This document shows positions 1-8,936 of a stretch of 64,000 nt of DNA, piece by piece (position 1 is the stretch's first letter; the number at the start of each line of letters is the position of its first letter). This stretch comes from a bacterium. Lineage in GTDB: Bacteria > Pseudomonadota > Gammaproteobacteria > Burkholderiales > Burkholderiaceae_C. The notes under the pieces were generated by a model that was given only the letters and a program-made list of their open reading frames with translations, searched no databases and had not been told where the DNA came from. Location: NCBI GenBank assembly GCA_030824555.1, contig JAVBXK010000047.1, positions 1-64,000 on the forward strand, in the 5' to 3' direction. A program made the translations under genes and the position numbers.

Positions 1-112
1 CTTCAATCGCCGCTTTGACATGCCTGCCATGATCCCCAGGCTGTTGCGTGCCGCTACCCTCACCCAACCTCAGCCTTTGCGATCGCTGCGATCGTCTGAG
101 GTATGTACCTAA
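1..112 (+). CDS. C-terminal tail of an unidentified rightward gene (possibly transposase)
   Basis: The first 112 bases read as an open frame entering from the left edge and ending in TAA at 110-112, giving about 36 residues (FNRRFDMPAMIPRLL... to ...SSEVCT). The block 'NRRFDMPAMIPRLL' followed by 'RAATLTQPQP' reminds me of the C-terminal tail of IS4/IS5-like transposases, but this is recall of a pattern and not a match I can test. No ribosome site or start is inside the window. It could equally be the end of another gene or a chance open frame. If it is a transposase it would mark the left edge of the signalling cluster. Confidence 0.3.
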   Translation, partial: FNRRFDMPAMIPRLLRAATLTQPQPLRSLRSSEVCT

Positions 113-155
113 TCAGGCATTTTTGTTGATATTTTCAGGGCCACCCGCCGCCCTG

Positions 156-3002
156 TCAGCCCACCGCTGACAGTCCCAGCGCGGCCAGCCAATCGCGACA
201 GGGCTGGGGCCGGTGGATGTGGTAGCCCTGAAAACGGGCGCACTGGCGGCTTTTCAGAAACTCGAACTGGGCAGCGGTTTCCACCCCTTCAGCCACCACG
301 CTCAGGTGCAGGTGCTGTGCCATGGCCAAAATGGTTTCCACCAGGGCCACGTCGTTGGGGTCATCAGGCACGTCTTGCACAAAACTCTTGTCGATCTTCA
401 GCTCGTACAGCGGCAGGCGCTTGAGGTACGACAGCGACGAGTAACCGGTGCCAAAGTCGTCAATGGAAAAACGTATGCCCAGTGCCGCCAGCTCCGACAT
501 GCGGCCCATGGTTTCGGTCATGTGCTCGACCAGCAGGCCCTCGGTGATTTCCAGCATCAGGTGGCTGGGGTCAGCCCCCGTCTGGCCGAGGATGTCGCGC
601 ACGCGGGCCACGAAATTGGCCTGCGCAAACTGCAGCGGGCTCACGTTCACAGCAATGTGCAGGCTGTGCCCGGCGGCATCGAGCTGGGCAATCACCTCGC
701 AGGCCTGCTGAAGCACCCATTCGCCCAGCGGCAAGATGAGGCGTGTTTCTTCGGCCAGGGGAATGAAGGTGGCTGGGGCCACCAGGCCGCGCGTGGGGTG
801 GCGCCAGCGCACCAGCGCCTCGGCCCCGGTGAGGTGCCCCGCCCCGTTCACCTGCGACTGCAGGTGCAGCTCGAACGATTGCTGGGCCACGGCCTCGCGC
901 AGTTCTTGCTCCAGTGCGTAGCGTTGGGTGACGGTGTTTTGCATGTCCGTCTGGAAAAACGATATGGCGTTGCGCCCGCTCTCCTTGGCGCGGTACATGG
1001 CAATGTCGGCCTCGCGCATGAGGTCGTCCACGGTCTCCTCCCCCTTGGGAAACAGCGTGACGCCCACGCTGGCTGCGGTGTGATAGTGGGTCTCACCGAT
1101 GTGGATGGGGGCTTCCAGCGCGATGCGGATTTTGTCGCCCACGGCCTGTGCCAGGGTGGCGGCGCTGGCGATTTCGGTGCCCAGGGCGGGCAACAGCACC
1201 ACAAACTCGTCGCCGCCCAGTCGGGCCACGGTGTCTTCGGTGCGCAAATAGAACTTCAGGCGGTTGGACACCTCGATCAGCACGGCATCGCCCACGGCGT
1301 GCCCGTACACGTCGTTGATGTGTTTGAAGTGGTCCAGGTCAATGAACATCAGCGCCCCCAGCCGCTTGCTGCGCCGTGCGGCGGCCATGGCTTGCGTGAG
1401 CCGGTCCTGAAACAGGGCTCGGTTGGGCAGGCCAGTCAGGGTGTCGTGGTAGGCCAAGTGCGCCACTTTGGCTTCGGCTTGCTTGACTTGCGTCAGGTCC
1501 AGGCAGTGGCCCACATAGCCCAGGAAGCGGCCCTCGCTGTCATGACGCGGGCTGCCCTGGTCCAGTATCCAGCGGTACTCTCCACTGACGTGGCGCAGGC
1601 GGTACTCCATCGCGAATGACTCTCGGGCCTCAAAGGCTTTGACGTAGGTCGCAAAGCAGTGCTCAAGGTCATCGGGGTGCACGCCGTCTGCCCAGCCGTC
1701 GCCCAGTTCCTGCTCAAGGGTACGGCCGGTGAATTGCAACCAGATGGTGTTGAAGTAGCCGCACTTTTTGTCCAGGCCGGCGGTCCAGATCAGGGCCTGC
1801 CCGCTGTTGGCCAGGGTGCGAAAGTGTTGTTCGCTTTCGGCAAGGGCGCGGCGCATGCCATAGCGCTCGGTTTCGTCCTGAAACACCAGCACCACGCCTT
1901 CAATCTGGCCCTGGGCGTTGCGGATGGGGGCTGCGGAGTCGGCAATGTCACGGCGGGTGCCATCGCGGGCGATCAGCACGGTGTGGTTGGCCAGACCCAA
2001 CACGATGCCCTCGGTCAGCACGCGCTTGATGGGGATGTCGGCGGGCTGCCCCGTCATGGCGTTTTCGATCACGAACACCTCTTCAATGGAGCGGCCCCTG
2101 GCCAACTCAAGCGGCCAGCCGGTGAAGTGCTCTGCTGCCGGGTTCATGAGGGTGATGCGCTCGCGGGCATCGGTGGCAATGAGCCCGTCGCCAATGGAGT
2201 GCAAGGTGATGAACAGGCGCTGCTCGCTGGCCAACAGGGCCCGCTGCGCGTCTTCCATGGCCTGGGCCATGGCGTTGAAGTTTTGCGCCAGCTCGGCAAT
2301 TTCGTATGGGCCTTGCACGGCGGCGCGCGTGCCCAGCTGCCCCTGCTTGAGCAAACTGGCCGAATGGGCCAGCCGTTGCAGGGGGCGTGCCACATAGCCG
2401 TTCAACAGCATGCCCACGGCCAGCAGCACCAGCATGGCGGTGACCAAACCGGGCACACGGGACACCAATGTGGCGTGACGTGCGTCTTGCCAGGCTTGCT
2501 GCAGGTTCATCTGGACAAACACCGCGCCCCGGCGCGAGCTGCGCACCTCGTTGCTGGCAGCGGGCAGTTCAAACGGGTGAAGGGTGGCAATGTGGAGCGC
2601 GTCGGCTGACGTGCGCGCCTGTGGCAAGCGACCACCCACCACCTTCAGGCGCCAGTTGTCGTCAAACCCGCTGACCACGGCGGTGGCGGCCTGGCCTGTC
2701 CAGCTTCGGCGGTGCGCCATGAGGATGTGGCCCTGATCGTCAAGGATCAGCACGGCCTCTATACGCGGATCGGTGCTGACCTGCCCCAGGTCAGACTCCA
2801 CCAGCAACAGGCTGGTTTGCAGGCCCTGCTCGGCCATGCGTGCCAGGTGCGAGGCGTGGTCCAGCGCGTCTTGCCGAGCGGTTTGCGTCAGGCTGGCCAA
2901 GCTGCTGTTGAGGCTGCTCCAGGTGAACACGCCTGTGAACACCAGTAACAGCACGGCCAGACCGAGTGGCAGGGTCCATTTCAAACCAAGGTGGCGGCGC
3001 AT
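156..3002 (-). CDS. Membrane PAS-PAS-GGDEF-EAL protein (c-di-GMP cyclase/phosphodiesterase)
   Basis: This 948-residue inner-membrane protein should make and/or break c-di-GMP. TM1 is at about 9-28, a periplasmic region follows to about 183, TM2 is at 184-204, HAMP to about 257, PAS at 260-383 and 388-508, GGDEF at 511-685 and EAL to about 940. The GGDEF signature is intact at 596-600 with an RTED inhibitory I-site five residues before it. The EAL domain keeps EAL (728-730), DDFGTGYSSL, KIDKSFV, AEGVET and the late QGY motif, so both activities look possible. It starts 14 bp after the stop of the solute-binding lipoprotein gene, so the two are probably one transcript. The periplasmic region differs from that of the other binding-protein-linked receptors in this window. 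A small palindrome (TGTCAG...CTGACA) overlaps its stop codon but has no T-run. Confidence 0.93.
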   Translation of the reverse strand: MRRHLGLKWTLPLGLAVLLLVFTGVFTWSSLNSSLASLTQTARQDALDHASHLARMAEQGLQTSLLLVESDLGQVSTDPRIEAVLILDDQGHILMAHRRSWTGQAATAVVSGFDDNWRLKVVGGRLPQARTSADALHIATLHPFELPAASNEVRSSRRGAVFVQMNLQQAWQDARHATLVSRVPGLVTAMLVLLAVGMLLNGYVARPLQRLAHSASLLKQGQLGTRAAVQGPYEIAELAQNFNAMAQAMEDAQRALLASEQRLFITLHSIGDGLIATDARERITLMNPAAEHFTGWPLELARGRSIEEVFVIENAMTGQPADIPIKRVLTEGIVLGLANHTVLIARDGTRRDIADSAAPIRNAQGQIEGVVLVFQDETERYGMRRALAESEQHFRTLANSGQALIWTAGLDKKCGYFNTIWLQFTGRTLEQELGDGWADGVHPDDLEHCFATYVKAFEARESFAMEYRLRHVSGEYRWILDQGSPRHDSEGRFLGYVGHCLDLTQVKQAEAKVAHLAYHDTLTGLPNRALFQDRLTQAMAAARRSKRLGALMFIDLDHFKHINDVYGHAVGDAVLIEVSNRLKFYLRTEDTVARLGGDEFVVLLPALGTEIASAATLAQAVGDKIRIALEAPIHIGETHYHTAASVGVTLFPKGEETVDDLMREADIAMYRAKESGRNAISFFQTDMQNTVTQRYALEQELREAVAQQSFELHLQSQVNGAGHLTGAEALVRWRHPTRGLVAPATFIPLAEETRLILPLGEWVLQQACEVIAQLDAAGHSLHIAVNVSPLQFAQANFVARVRDILGQTGADPSHLMLEITEGLLVEHMTETMGRMSELAALGIRFSIDDFGTGYSSLSYLKRLPLYELKIDKSFVQDVPDDPNDVALVETILAMAQHLHLSVVAEGVETAAQFEFLKSRQCARFQGYHIHRPQPCRDWLAALGLSAVG

Positions 3003-3016
3003 GTGGGGCTCTCCGA

Positions 3017-3988
3017 TCAGGCTGCGGGTAAAAAGCGGGGGTCAACCAGGTCGGCCAGGTTGGGGGTGGTTTTCAGCAAGCCTGTGCTCAACATCAGCGC
3101 TGACACGGACTGCGCCATGGACAGCAACCCAGGTGGGTTGCCTGCCAGCATGGCCCGGTTGTCGTCCAGCGATGCCATGCGCACCCCTTTCAGCGCCTGT
3201 GTCAGCTCAGGTGGGCTGAGCCCGAGGGCGGGTGCCATGCGCGCGGTGGTTTGGGTGGGCGAGGTTTGCAGCAGCAACAGCGCCTGGAAGTAGCCCGCCA
3301 CCAATCGCGAAAACTGGGTGGCCGATGCCGCCAGCGCAGCGCGTTTGGCCACCAGCACATCAACGATCACACCCGGAAACCGGCTGCTGTCAATCAGGCG
3401 CCTGGCCCCCAGCTTGGCCAAGTGTGTGGCATGGGGCTCGAAGCAGACCACGGCATCGACCTCGTTGTGTTCGAACCCGTGTACCAGCATGGGGCCCGAC
3501 AGGGGCACCTTGATCACGTCCTCGGGGCGCAAGCCGGCTGCATCGAGCGTGCGCGAGAGCATCAGCGCACCGGTGGCAGTGTCTTCGACCGCGATGCGTC
3601 GCCCCCGCAAGTGGGCCAAGTGTGTGATGTCAGGGTGGGTCATCACCACATCGGCACCGGCTGACTCGTCAAACACCGTGAGCACTTGCAGATCAAGCCC
3701 GCCTTCACGTGCCACCAGCAGCTCGTCGAGCGTGAGGCCAGCTGCCTCAGCCTGGCCCGAGGCCAGGGCCATGAGGCTGCCCGAGTTGGACGACAGCTCC
3801 AGCAACCGCAGGTTGGTGGTGTCGAAGTTACCCAGCTCGCGCGCCAGAAACAAAGGGGCATAGCCTACCCAGGCATTGGTTGCCACACGCACCAGTGGCT
3901 CTGGCCGCTGGCACCCGCTCAGGCCCGCCAGGGACAAGCCCGCTGCGCTGGCCAGGAGCCGTCTGCGAAACGAATCGACGCCGCTCAT
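3017..3988 (-). CDS. Solute-binding lipoprotein, NMT1/SsuA/TauA-like, no transporter nearby
   Basis: This 323-residue protein opens with arginines, a hydrophobic stretch and the lipobox LSGC near residue 25, so it should be a lipid-anchored periplasmic protein. The mature part, beginning VRVATNAWVGYAPLFLAREL, is typical of the nitrate/sulfonate/taurine and thiamine-precursor (NMT1) binding-protein family. A strong Shine-Dalgarno (GGGAGGA, six bases before the ATG) fixes the start at 3988. No ABC permease or ATPase gene is next to it. Instead the next gene, 14 bp downstream, encodes a GGDEF-EAL receptor. I infer that it acts as a ligand-sensing partner of that receptor and not in uptake, as NspS does for MbaA in Vibrio cholerae. 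The ligand cannot be read from sequence. Confidence 0.85.
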   Translation of the reverse strand: MSGVDSFRRRLLASAAGLSLAGLSGCQRPEPLVRVATNAWVGYAPLFLARELGNFDTTNLRLLELSSNSGSLMALASGQAEAAGLTLDELLVAREGGLDLQVLTVFDESAGADVVMTHPDITHLAHLRGRRIAVEDTATGALMLSRTLDAAGLRPEDVIKVPLSGPMLVHGFEHNEVDAVVCFEPHATHLAKLGARRLIDSSRFPGVIVDVLVAKRAALAASATQFSRLVAGYFQALLLLQTSPTQTTARMAPALGLSPPELTQALKGVRMASLDDNRAMLAGNPPGLLSMAQSVSALMLSTGLLKTTPNLADLVDPRFLPAA

Positions 3989-4186
3989 GGTTTTCCTCCC
4001 TCAGTTGCACGGTGTGCCACGATGCGTGGCACCCTTTTTATGAAGTGATGCTACCGCAAGCCCACACATGCGACTGAGCACGCTCATTCACGCAGGTTGC
4101 AAAGCCAAGCTCCCCCTGACGCCCCTGCCGATGCAAAACCAACGCAAGCACCACTTTGCATTCCGCTTGGAATTGGGTATAAACCG

Positions 4187-4201
4187 TATAAATTATTTAT
4201 A
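4187..4201. promoter_or_regulatory. AT-rich palindrome in divergent intergenic region
   Basis: The 230 bp between the leftward binding-protein gene and the rightward membrane-protein gene end in a very AT-rich stretch. It contains a perfect 7+1+7 palindrome, TATAAAT-T-ATTTATA, 22 bp before the ribosome-binding site of the gene at 4234. It could be an operator or part of an A/T-rich promoter. No regulator can be assigned. Confidence 0.3.
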
Positions 4202-4233
4202 TTGTTTATAAAAATCGAATGCAAGGACAAGTT

Positions 4234-5070
4234 ATGGACGCAGATACCCTGACCTGGTGGTCGTTTCTTTGTGCCGTGAGTGCAGTCAATGCAGTGGCCT
4301 GGGCCGTGTCAGCGCAGCGTCTTCAATACCAGGCCTCAAAGCTGCCGGCGGAAGCCTGGGCCCTGATCAAATGGCAAATGGTGCTGTCAGCCGGGTATGT
4401 GCTGGGGTGCGGCTACCGATCGGTGTTTCCTGTGTTCGACGTGCAGCGGCAAGTGCTGATCGACTCGTGGCTGTCAAGCGTGATCGTCGGCCGCTCGGTG
4501 GCGACTGTGGCCGAGTTGTGTTTTGCCGCGCAATGGGCATTGATGCTTCGCAGCGTGGCGCAGTCGTGCAAAAGCCCGGTTGCGCTCAAGGTGTCGCACT
4601 GGATCGTCCCCATGATCCTGGTGGCCGAAACGTGCTCTTGGTACGCGGTGCTGACCACGTCCAATCTGGGCCATGTTCTCGAAGAATCCATTTGGGGCTT
4701 TTGCGCTGCCATGCTGGTAGCCAGCCTGGTGTTTTCGTGGCGGCACAGCGACCGCGCGTTGCGCCCCATGTTGCTGGCGGCAGGCGTCATGGGTGTCGGC
4801 TACGTCCTGTACATGCTGCACGTGGACGTGCCGATGTACTGGGCCCGCTGGCTGAGCGATGAAGGGCAAGGCCGCCAGTATCTCGATATCTCTCAAGGTC
4901 TGGCCGATGTGTCCAGCCGCTGGGTGGTGTCAAACCGCTGGGAAGACTGGAAATCGGAGGTGGTCTGGATGTCGCTTTACTTCAGCGTCGCAGTGTGGCT
5001 GAGCATCGGCCTGATGCACGCCGCATTGGGTGTGGGCAAACGCAACGTGGCCCGTTCAAACCATTATTGA
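4234..5070 (+). CDS. Unidentified polytopic membrane protein
   Basis: This 278-residue protein has about six or seven hydrophobic segments (near residues 7-25, 40-60, 85-105, 110-130, 145-165, 172-190 and 245-265) and no domain I recognise. I chose the ATG at 4234 over the in-frame ATG at 4219 because AAGGA lies six bases before it. It stands alone, divergent from the binding-protein/GGDEF-EAL pair and convergent with the EAL gene beyond. Its Trp-rich loops and seven-helix count loosely resemble membrane sensor modules, but no output domain is attached, so I assign no function. A family palindrome sits directly after the stop. Confidence 0.7.
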   Translation: MDADTLTWWSFLCAVSAVNAVAWAVSAQRLQYQASKLPAEAWALIKWQMVLSAGYVLGCGYRSVFPVFDVQRQVLIDSWLSSVIVGRSVATVAELCFAAQWALMLRSVAQSCKSPVALKVSHWIVPMILVAETCSWYAVLTTSNLGHVLEESIWGFCAAMLVASLVFSWRHSDRALRPMLLAAGVMGVGYVLYMLHVDVPMYWARWLSDEGQGRQYLDISQGLADVSSRWVVSNRWEDWKSEVVWMSLYFSVAVWLSIGLMHAALGVGKRNVARSNHY

Positions 5071-5117
5071 TAGCTGCTTACGCTTAATTTATAAGCTCAA
5101 ACGGCAGTTTTTATCAA
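5067..5117. repeat. Dispersed palindromic repeat, copy 1
   Basis: TTGATA...TATCAA ends enclose GATAGCTGCTTACGCTTA and TAAGC. This is one of several related intergenic palindromes in the window. It lies between two convergent genes and its right half carries a T-run, so it may act as a terminator for the membrane-protein gene. Confidence 0.6.
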
Positions 5118-5203
5118 TAAAACGCTGACCAAAAGACTGCTCAGTGGCCTTCCCGCGCCTCGTCGCACCCGGCAAGGCTGCGACCAGACTGGGCACACCG
5201 GTC

Positions 5204-6394
5204 TCACTGCATCAGTTTGCCTGCTGCCTGCGCGTTGGCGAGCCAGTCCGCCACAGCGTGGACGGGCATGGGATGCGCAAAGTAATACCCCTGGGCAATG
5301 TGGCAACCCAGCTCGCCCAGGTGGCGGGCCGTTTCGGCGTCTTCAACACCCTCGGCAACGGTGACCATGTCCAACGACTTGGCCAGCTGGATGGCGCTGT
5401 GCACGATTTCATGGCTGCGCAGCGAAGCAGCCATGTCTTGCACGAAGGCTTTGTCTATTTTGATGCAGGCCACGGGCAACAGTTTCAGGTAGTCGAGGCT
5501 TGCGTAACCGGTACCGAAATCATCCAGCGCAATCGAAACGCCCAAGGCAGACAGCTTGGCCAGCACTGTGCCGACTGTGGCACGGTCGTCGATGACCACG
5601 GTCTCTGTCAACTCGACTTTCAGCTCATGCGGCGCCATGCCGTGCGCGCACAGTTGCGCCCGAATGTCCTCGTCCAGTTGCGGATCGGCCAGCTCTGCAG
5701 CAGACAAGTTGACACTGACAAACGGCCCCAACGCCAGGGTGGACCGACAAAAACGGCGCAGGTAGGCCCAATCTGCAATGGCCCGGCGCAACACCCATGA
5801 GCCCAGCGGGTGAATCAGGCCTGTTTTTTCGGCCAACCCGATGAAATCGTCAGGCATGGTCAGCCCCCGCGTGGGATGCCGCCACCGAACCAGCGCCTCG
5901 AAGCCGACGAGCGACCGGGTGGCAAAGCTGATCAGCGGTTGGTAATGCAGTTCAAGCTGGCCATGGTCGAGCGCGTACGCCAAGTCCCTGGTCAAGGTCA
6001 GGGTGCTCAGTGCCGCCCTCTGGTCGTGGGCCGAACCTGGCGTCCCCACTTCAGTACCCGCAGGCAACTGGCTGCGAAAGCGCTCAAGCAGCAGCGTCAA
6101 CAGGTGGCGGATGACCGGATCGGTCCGTTTGAGCAATGCTTTGACATGAGCCCGGTCGATCCGGATCAGCACGGTGGGCTCCAGCGTGCGCACAGTGGCG
6201 GTGCGAGGCAGGTGGTCAAGCAAGGCCACTTCGCCGAACAGGGCCCCAGCCCCCAGAATGGCCAGCCGAGCATGCCCCTCGGACAGCACTTCAACGCTGC
6301 CGCTTTCGACCACATAGGCAGCCTCGCCCGCATCGCCCTGCCGAAACACCGTTACATCAGCCAAATACTGCTCGCGGGGGCGTGAATCATCCAT
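5204..6394 (-). CDS. Cyclic-nucleotide-binding domain plus EAL phosphodiesterase
   Basis: This is a soluble 396-residue protein. Residues about 10-125 form a cNMP-binding (CRP-like) domain with the phosphate-cassette pattern LFGEVALLDHLPRTATVRT, and residues 155-390 form an EAL domain. The EAL motifs are complete: GFEALVRW, SVNLSAAE, VELTETVV, DDFGTGYASL, KIDKAFVQD, AEGVED and AQGYYF. It lacks GGDEF, so it should be a dedicated c-di-GMP hydrolase controlled by a bound nucleotide. The frame is open further upstream, but that part overlaps the preceding cyclase gene and reads as nonsense. The ATG at 6394 gives a normal N-terminus and an 8-bp overlap with the cyclase, implying translational coupling. 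Whether the ligand is cAMP, cGMP or c-di-GMP cannot be decided here. Confidence 0.9.
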   Translation of the reverse strand: MDDSRPREQYLADVTVFRQGDAGEAAYVVESGSVEVLSEGHARLAILGAGALFGEVALLDHLPRTATVRTLEPTVLIRIDRAHVKALLKRTDPVIRHLLTLLLERFRSQLPAGTEVGTPGSAHDQRAALSTLTLTRDLAYALDHGQLELHYQPLISFATRSLVGFEALVRWRHPTRGLTMPDDFIGLAEKTGLIHPLGSWVLRRAIADWAYLRRFCRSTLALGPFVSVNLSAAELADPQLDEDIRAQLCAHGMAPHELKVELTETVVIDDRATVGTVLAKLSALGVSIALDDFGTGYASLDYLKLLPVACIKIDKAFVQDMAASLRSHEIVHSAIQLAKSLDMVTVAEGVEDAETARHLGELGCHIAQGYYFAHPMPVHAVADWLANAQAAGKLMQ

Positions 6395-8825
6395 GGTGTG
6401 TGTCTCCGGATTGCCCGGTTGGCGAGAGGTCAGGCGGTTGGGTCGCAATGACCTGCTCGCCAGGTTCAAAACAGGTGACGCGGTTGCGCCCTGCCGCCTT
6501 GGAGCGGTACAGGGCGGCGTCAGCACGTGTGGCCAGTGTGTCGGCATCGGCACCGTGGTACGGGAATCCGGCCACGCCTGCCGACAAAGTGACATGGATG
6601 GAGAAGGCGCCCAAGACAGTGGGGGTTCGGGCGAGGCACAGTTGCCACTCGCTGACCCTTTGCATGGCCTGAGCAGGCGATATGCCGGGCAAGACCACCA
6701 GAAACTCCTCCCCACCGTAGCGGCAGACGGTGTCACTTTCCCGTGCACCATGGGTCAAAATGCCCGACATGGTTCTGAGCACCTCATCACCGGCGGCATG
6801 ACCGTAGGTATCGTTAACCGCTTTGAAATGGTCAAGGTCGAGCATGACCAACGTCAGCAACTGATCTTCGCGCTTGGCCCGAGACAACTCGCGCGGCAGC
6901 GTTTCGTTGAGGTAGCGGCGGTTGAACAAGCCAGTCAAGGGGTCATGAATGGCCTGCTCTTGCAACAGCACCTGCAGGCCTGAAATTTTGGCCAGTTGTG
7001 CCTCCAGTTGCCACTTGGCAATCTGCTGCGCTGCCTCGAACTGCTTGCGCTCGGTGATGTCGCGCGCAATTTTCGACACGGCAACCACCTGCCCCACTGC
7101 GTCAACGATGGGAGAAATGGTGACGGACACATCAATCAGGCGACCGTCCTTGTGGCACAGCACAGTCTCGAAGGACTCGATCCGCTCACCTGCGGAAAGG
7201 CGAGCCAGGATGCCAGGTTCCTCCCCTGCCCGCTCCGACGGGATCAGCATCTGCATGGGGTTGCCGATGGCTTCTGCTGCGGTATAGCCAAACTTGTTTT
7301 CGGCTCCCCGGTTCCAGCTGGTGATGATGCCTTGCAGGGTTTTGCTGATGACCGCGTCATCGGTCGAGTCCACAATGGCTTTGGCATGGCGCAACTCGCG
7401 CTCCATCAGTTTGCGTTCGGTGGTGTTCTGGTAGATCAATACCGCACCTTTGAGGGCGCCGCGCAGCGGCACGGCATGCAGAATGAACCAGCGTTGCTCG
7501 TTTGGCGAATGGCAGGCCGCCTCTTGAATGAACTCCTGGCAGGAGCCGTTCAGCACAGACCGCAGGCCCGCAGCAAACGCCGATGCCTCGGTGTCACCCC
7601 CCTGTTCGCTCGCCTTTTGACACACATCGAAGTAGTTGGCGCCCACACCATATGCGTGCGAGTGCGCCGCACCGTTGCGCTGTGCAAAGTACCGCCAGGC
7701 TTGGTTGACTTCGATGATGACACCGTGTGCATCCACCACTGCAATGTGCTCGGGCAGCGAGTCAATGACATCGCGAACAAAAGCCTGGCCGTCACTGAGT
7801 TGTTGCCGGTGGATCTCGGTTTGCCGGAATGAGCGCAACAGAAAGCAGCCTAGCAGCAGTGACAACAACGCAAAACTGGCCACCATGGCCAGCGTGCGGT
7901 GCAGTTCCTGGGTCCAGGGTGTCAGGTAATCGTCCTGCGCCGTGGTCACGATGATCACCATGGGCGCTTTGCTCAAACGGATGAAAGTCACCATGCGCGG
8001 CAAACCCTCGGTGCTGTTGGCCGAGAAGTAAGTGGCGGTGCGCACGCCAGAGTCCATGTTGCGGCGAAACTCATCTGACACTGTGGTGTTGCCCAATTGA
8101 CCGATCACCTTATCCGGCACGGGCGGCACGCGGGTGACCAAGCCCATGTCGGTGCCACGCAAAATGATCGAGCCCTTGGGCCCCAGATCAAACTGCGACA
8201 GCATCCCAGAAAAATAGCTGACGGCAATGGGGGCCGCCACCACCCCGGCAAAGCGGCCATCGGGGTGGTTGTAGCGTCGGGTAAAGGCGATGATGGCTTG
8301 TTTGGCCACCCGCCCCATCAGGGGTTTGGAAATTTGCAAGCCACCCTCGGGGTGGTCGCGTAAAAAAATAAAGTAGTCTCGGTCAGCCCAACTGGCATGC
8401 TCGGCGGGCTGGAGCCCTCGACCCAGAAAGACCAGGCCATCGGCCTGCGCCACCCGAAACGCCTCGACTTCCGGCAAGCGCTGTTGCTGACGCGCCAGAA
8501 AGGTGTCCATGGCCGCAGGGTCAATGCCCTTGCCTGCGAGTTGGCGTTCCAGCTCGTCGGTCACCGTTCGCAAAGCGAGGTCAATTTTGTCGACACTGCC
8601 GACGATGTTCTGCTCCAACGCGCTGGCGATGTTTTGCGTTTGGGTTTGGGCTTGCTGCTTGTAGAGTTGACGGCTGCGGTGCAGTGCATCGGCAGACAGC
8701 CCCATGACCACCAGGTTGGCCACGATCAGAACACCTGTTGCCATCGCCCGCACGGGCTGTCGCGGCTTCCCCTTGGGCGGGGGAGGAACCTCGGTCCCAT
8801 GGGCGGAACGGGCCAATTCAACCAT
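6387..8825 (-). CDS. dCache-PAS-PAS diguanylate cyclase
   Basis: This protein of about 812 residues has TM1 near 28-48, a large periplasmic region of double-Cache type (containing WADRDYF and a long Cache core), TM2 near 335-355, two PAS domains (about 365-490 and 500-625) and a C-terminal GGDEF domain. The active site is GGEEF, with an RESD I-site in the correct spacing, so it should be an active, feedback-inhibited cyclase. There is no EAL domain. Its 3' end overlaps the start of the EAL gene at 6394 by 8 bp, so a cyclase and a hydrolase are made from one message. The start is uncertain: ATG 8825 is chosen, but in-frame ATG 8930 would add 35 residues and neither has a clear Shine-Dalgarno. 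It is divergent from the receiver-TPR gene. Confidence 0.9.
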   Translation of the reverse strand: MVELARSAHGTEVPPPPKGKPRQPVRAMATGVLIVANLVVMGLSADALHRSRQLYKQQAQTQTQNIASALEQNIVGSVDKIDLALRTVTDELERQLAGKGIDPAAMDTFLARQQQRLPEVEAFRVAQADGLVFLGRGLQPAEHASWADRDYFIFLRDHPEGGLQISKPLMGRVAKQAIIAFTRRYNHPDGRFAGVVAAPIAVSYFSGMLSQFDLGPKGSIILRGTDMGLVTRVPPVPDKVIGQLGNTTVSDEFRRNMDSGVRTATYFSANSTEGLPRMVTFIRLSKAPMVIIVTTAQDDYLTPWTQELHRTLAMVASFALLSLLLGCFLLRSFRQTEIHRQQLSDGQAFVRDVIDSLPEHIAVVDAHGVIIEVNQAWRYFAQRNGAAHSHAYGVGANYFDVCQKASEQGGDTEASAFAAGLRSVLNGSCQEFIQEAACHSPNEQRWFILHAVPLRGALKGAVLIYQNTTERKLMERELRHAKAIVDSTDDAVISKTLQGIITSWNRGAENKFGYTAAEAIGNPMQMLIPSERAGEEPGILARLSAGERIESFETVLCHKDGRLIDVSVTISPIVDAVGQVVAVSKIARDITERKQFEAAQQIAKWQLEAQLAKISGLQVLLQEQAIHDPLTGLFNRRYLNETLPRELSRAKREDQLLTLVMLDLDHFKAVNDTYGHAAGDEVLRTMSGILTHGARESDTVCRYGGEEFLVVLPGISPAQAMQRVSEWQLCLARTPTVLGAFSIHVTLSAGVAGFPYHGADADTLATRADAALYRSKAAGRNRVTCFEPGEQVIATQPPDLSPTGQSGDTHHG

Positions 8826-8936
8826 TTGTGTCAATTGTTTCAAGCTGGTCTGTGGGCCGCTCACCCCTTGCTGGCTCAGTTGAGGTACAAACCCACCATT
8901 GATGCCAGATATTGGCGGCCCGACACACATCTTGCC

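Noticed and set aside
4091-4140. GCAAAGCC string that recalls a c-di-GMP (GEMM) riboswitch
   Set aside because: Only the GCAAAGCC piece fits. The tetraloop, receptor and paired P1 elements of the class are missing.
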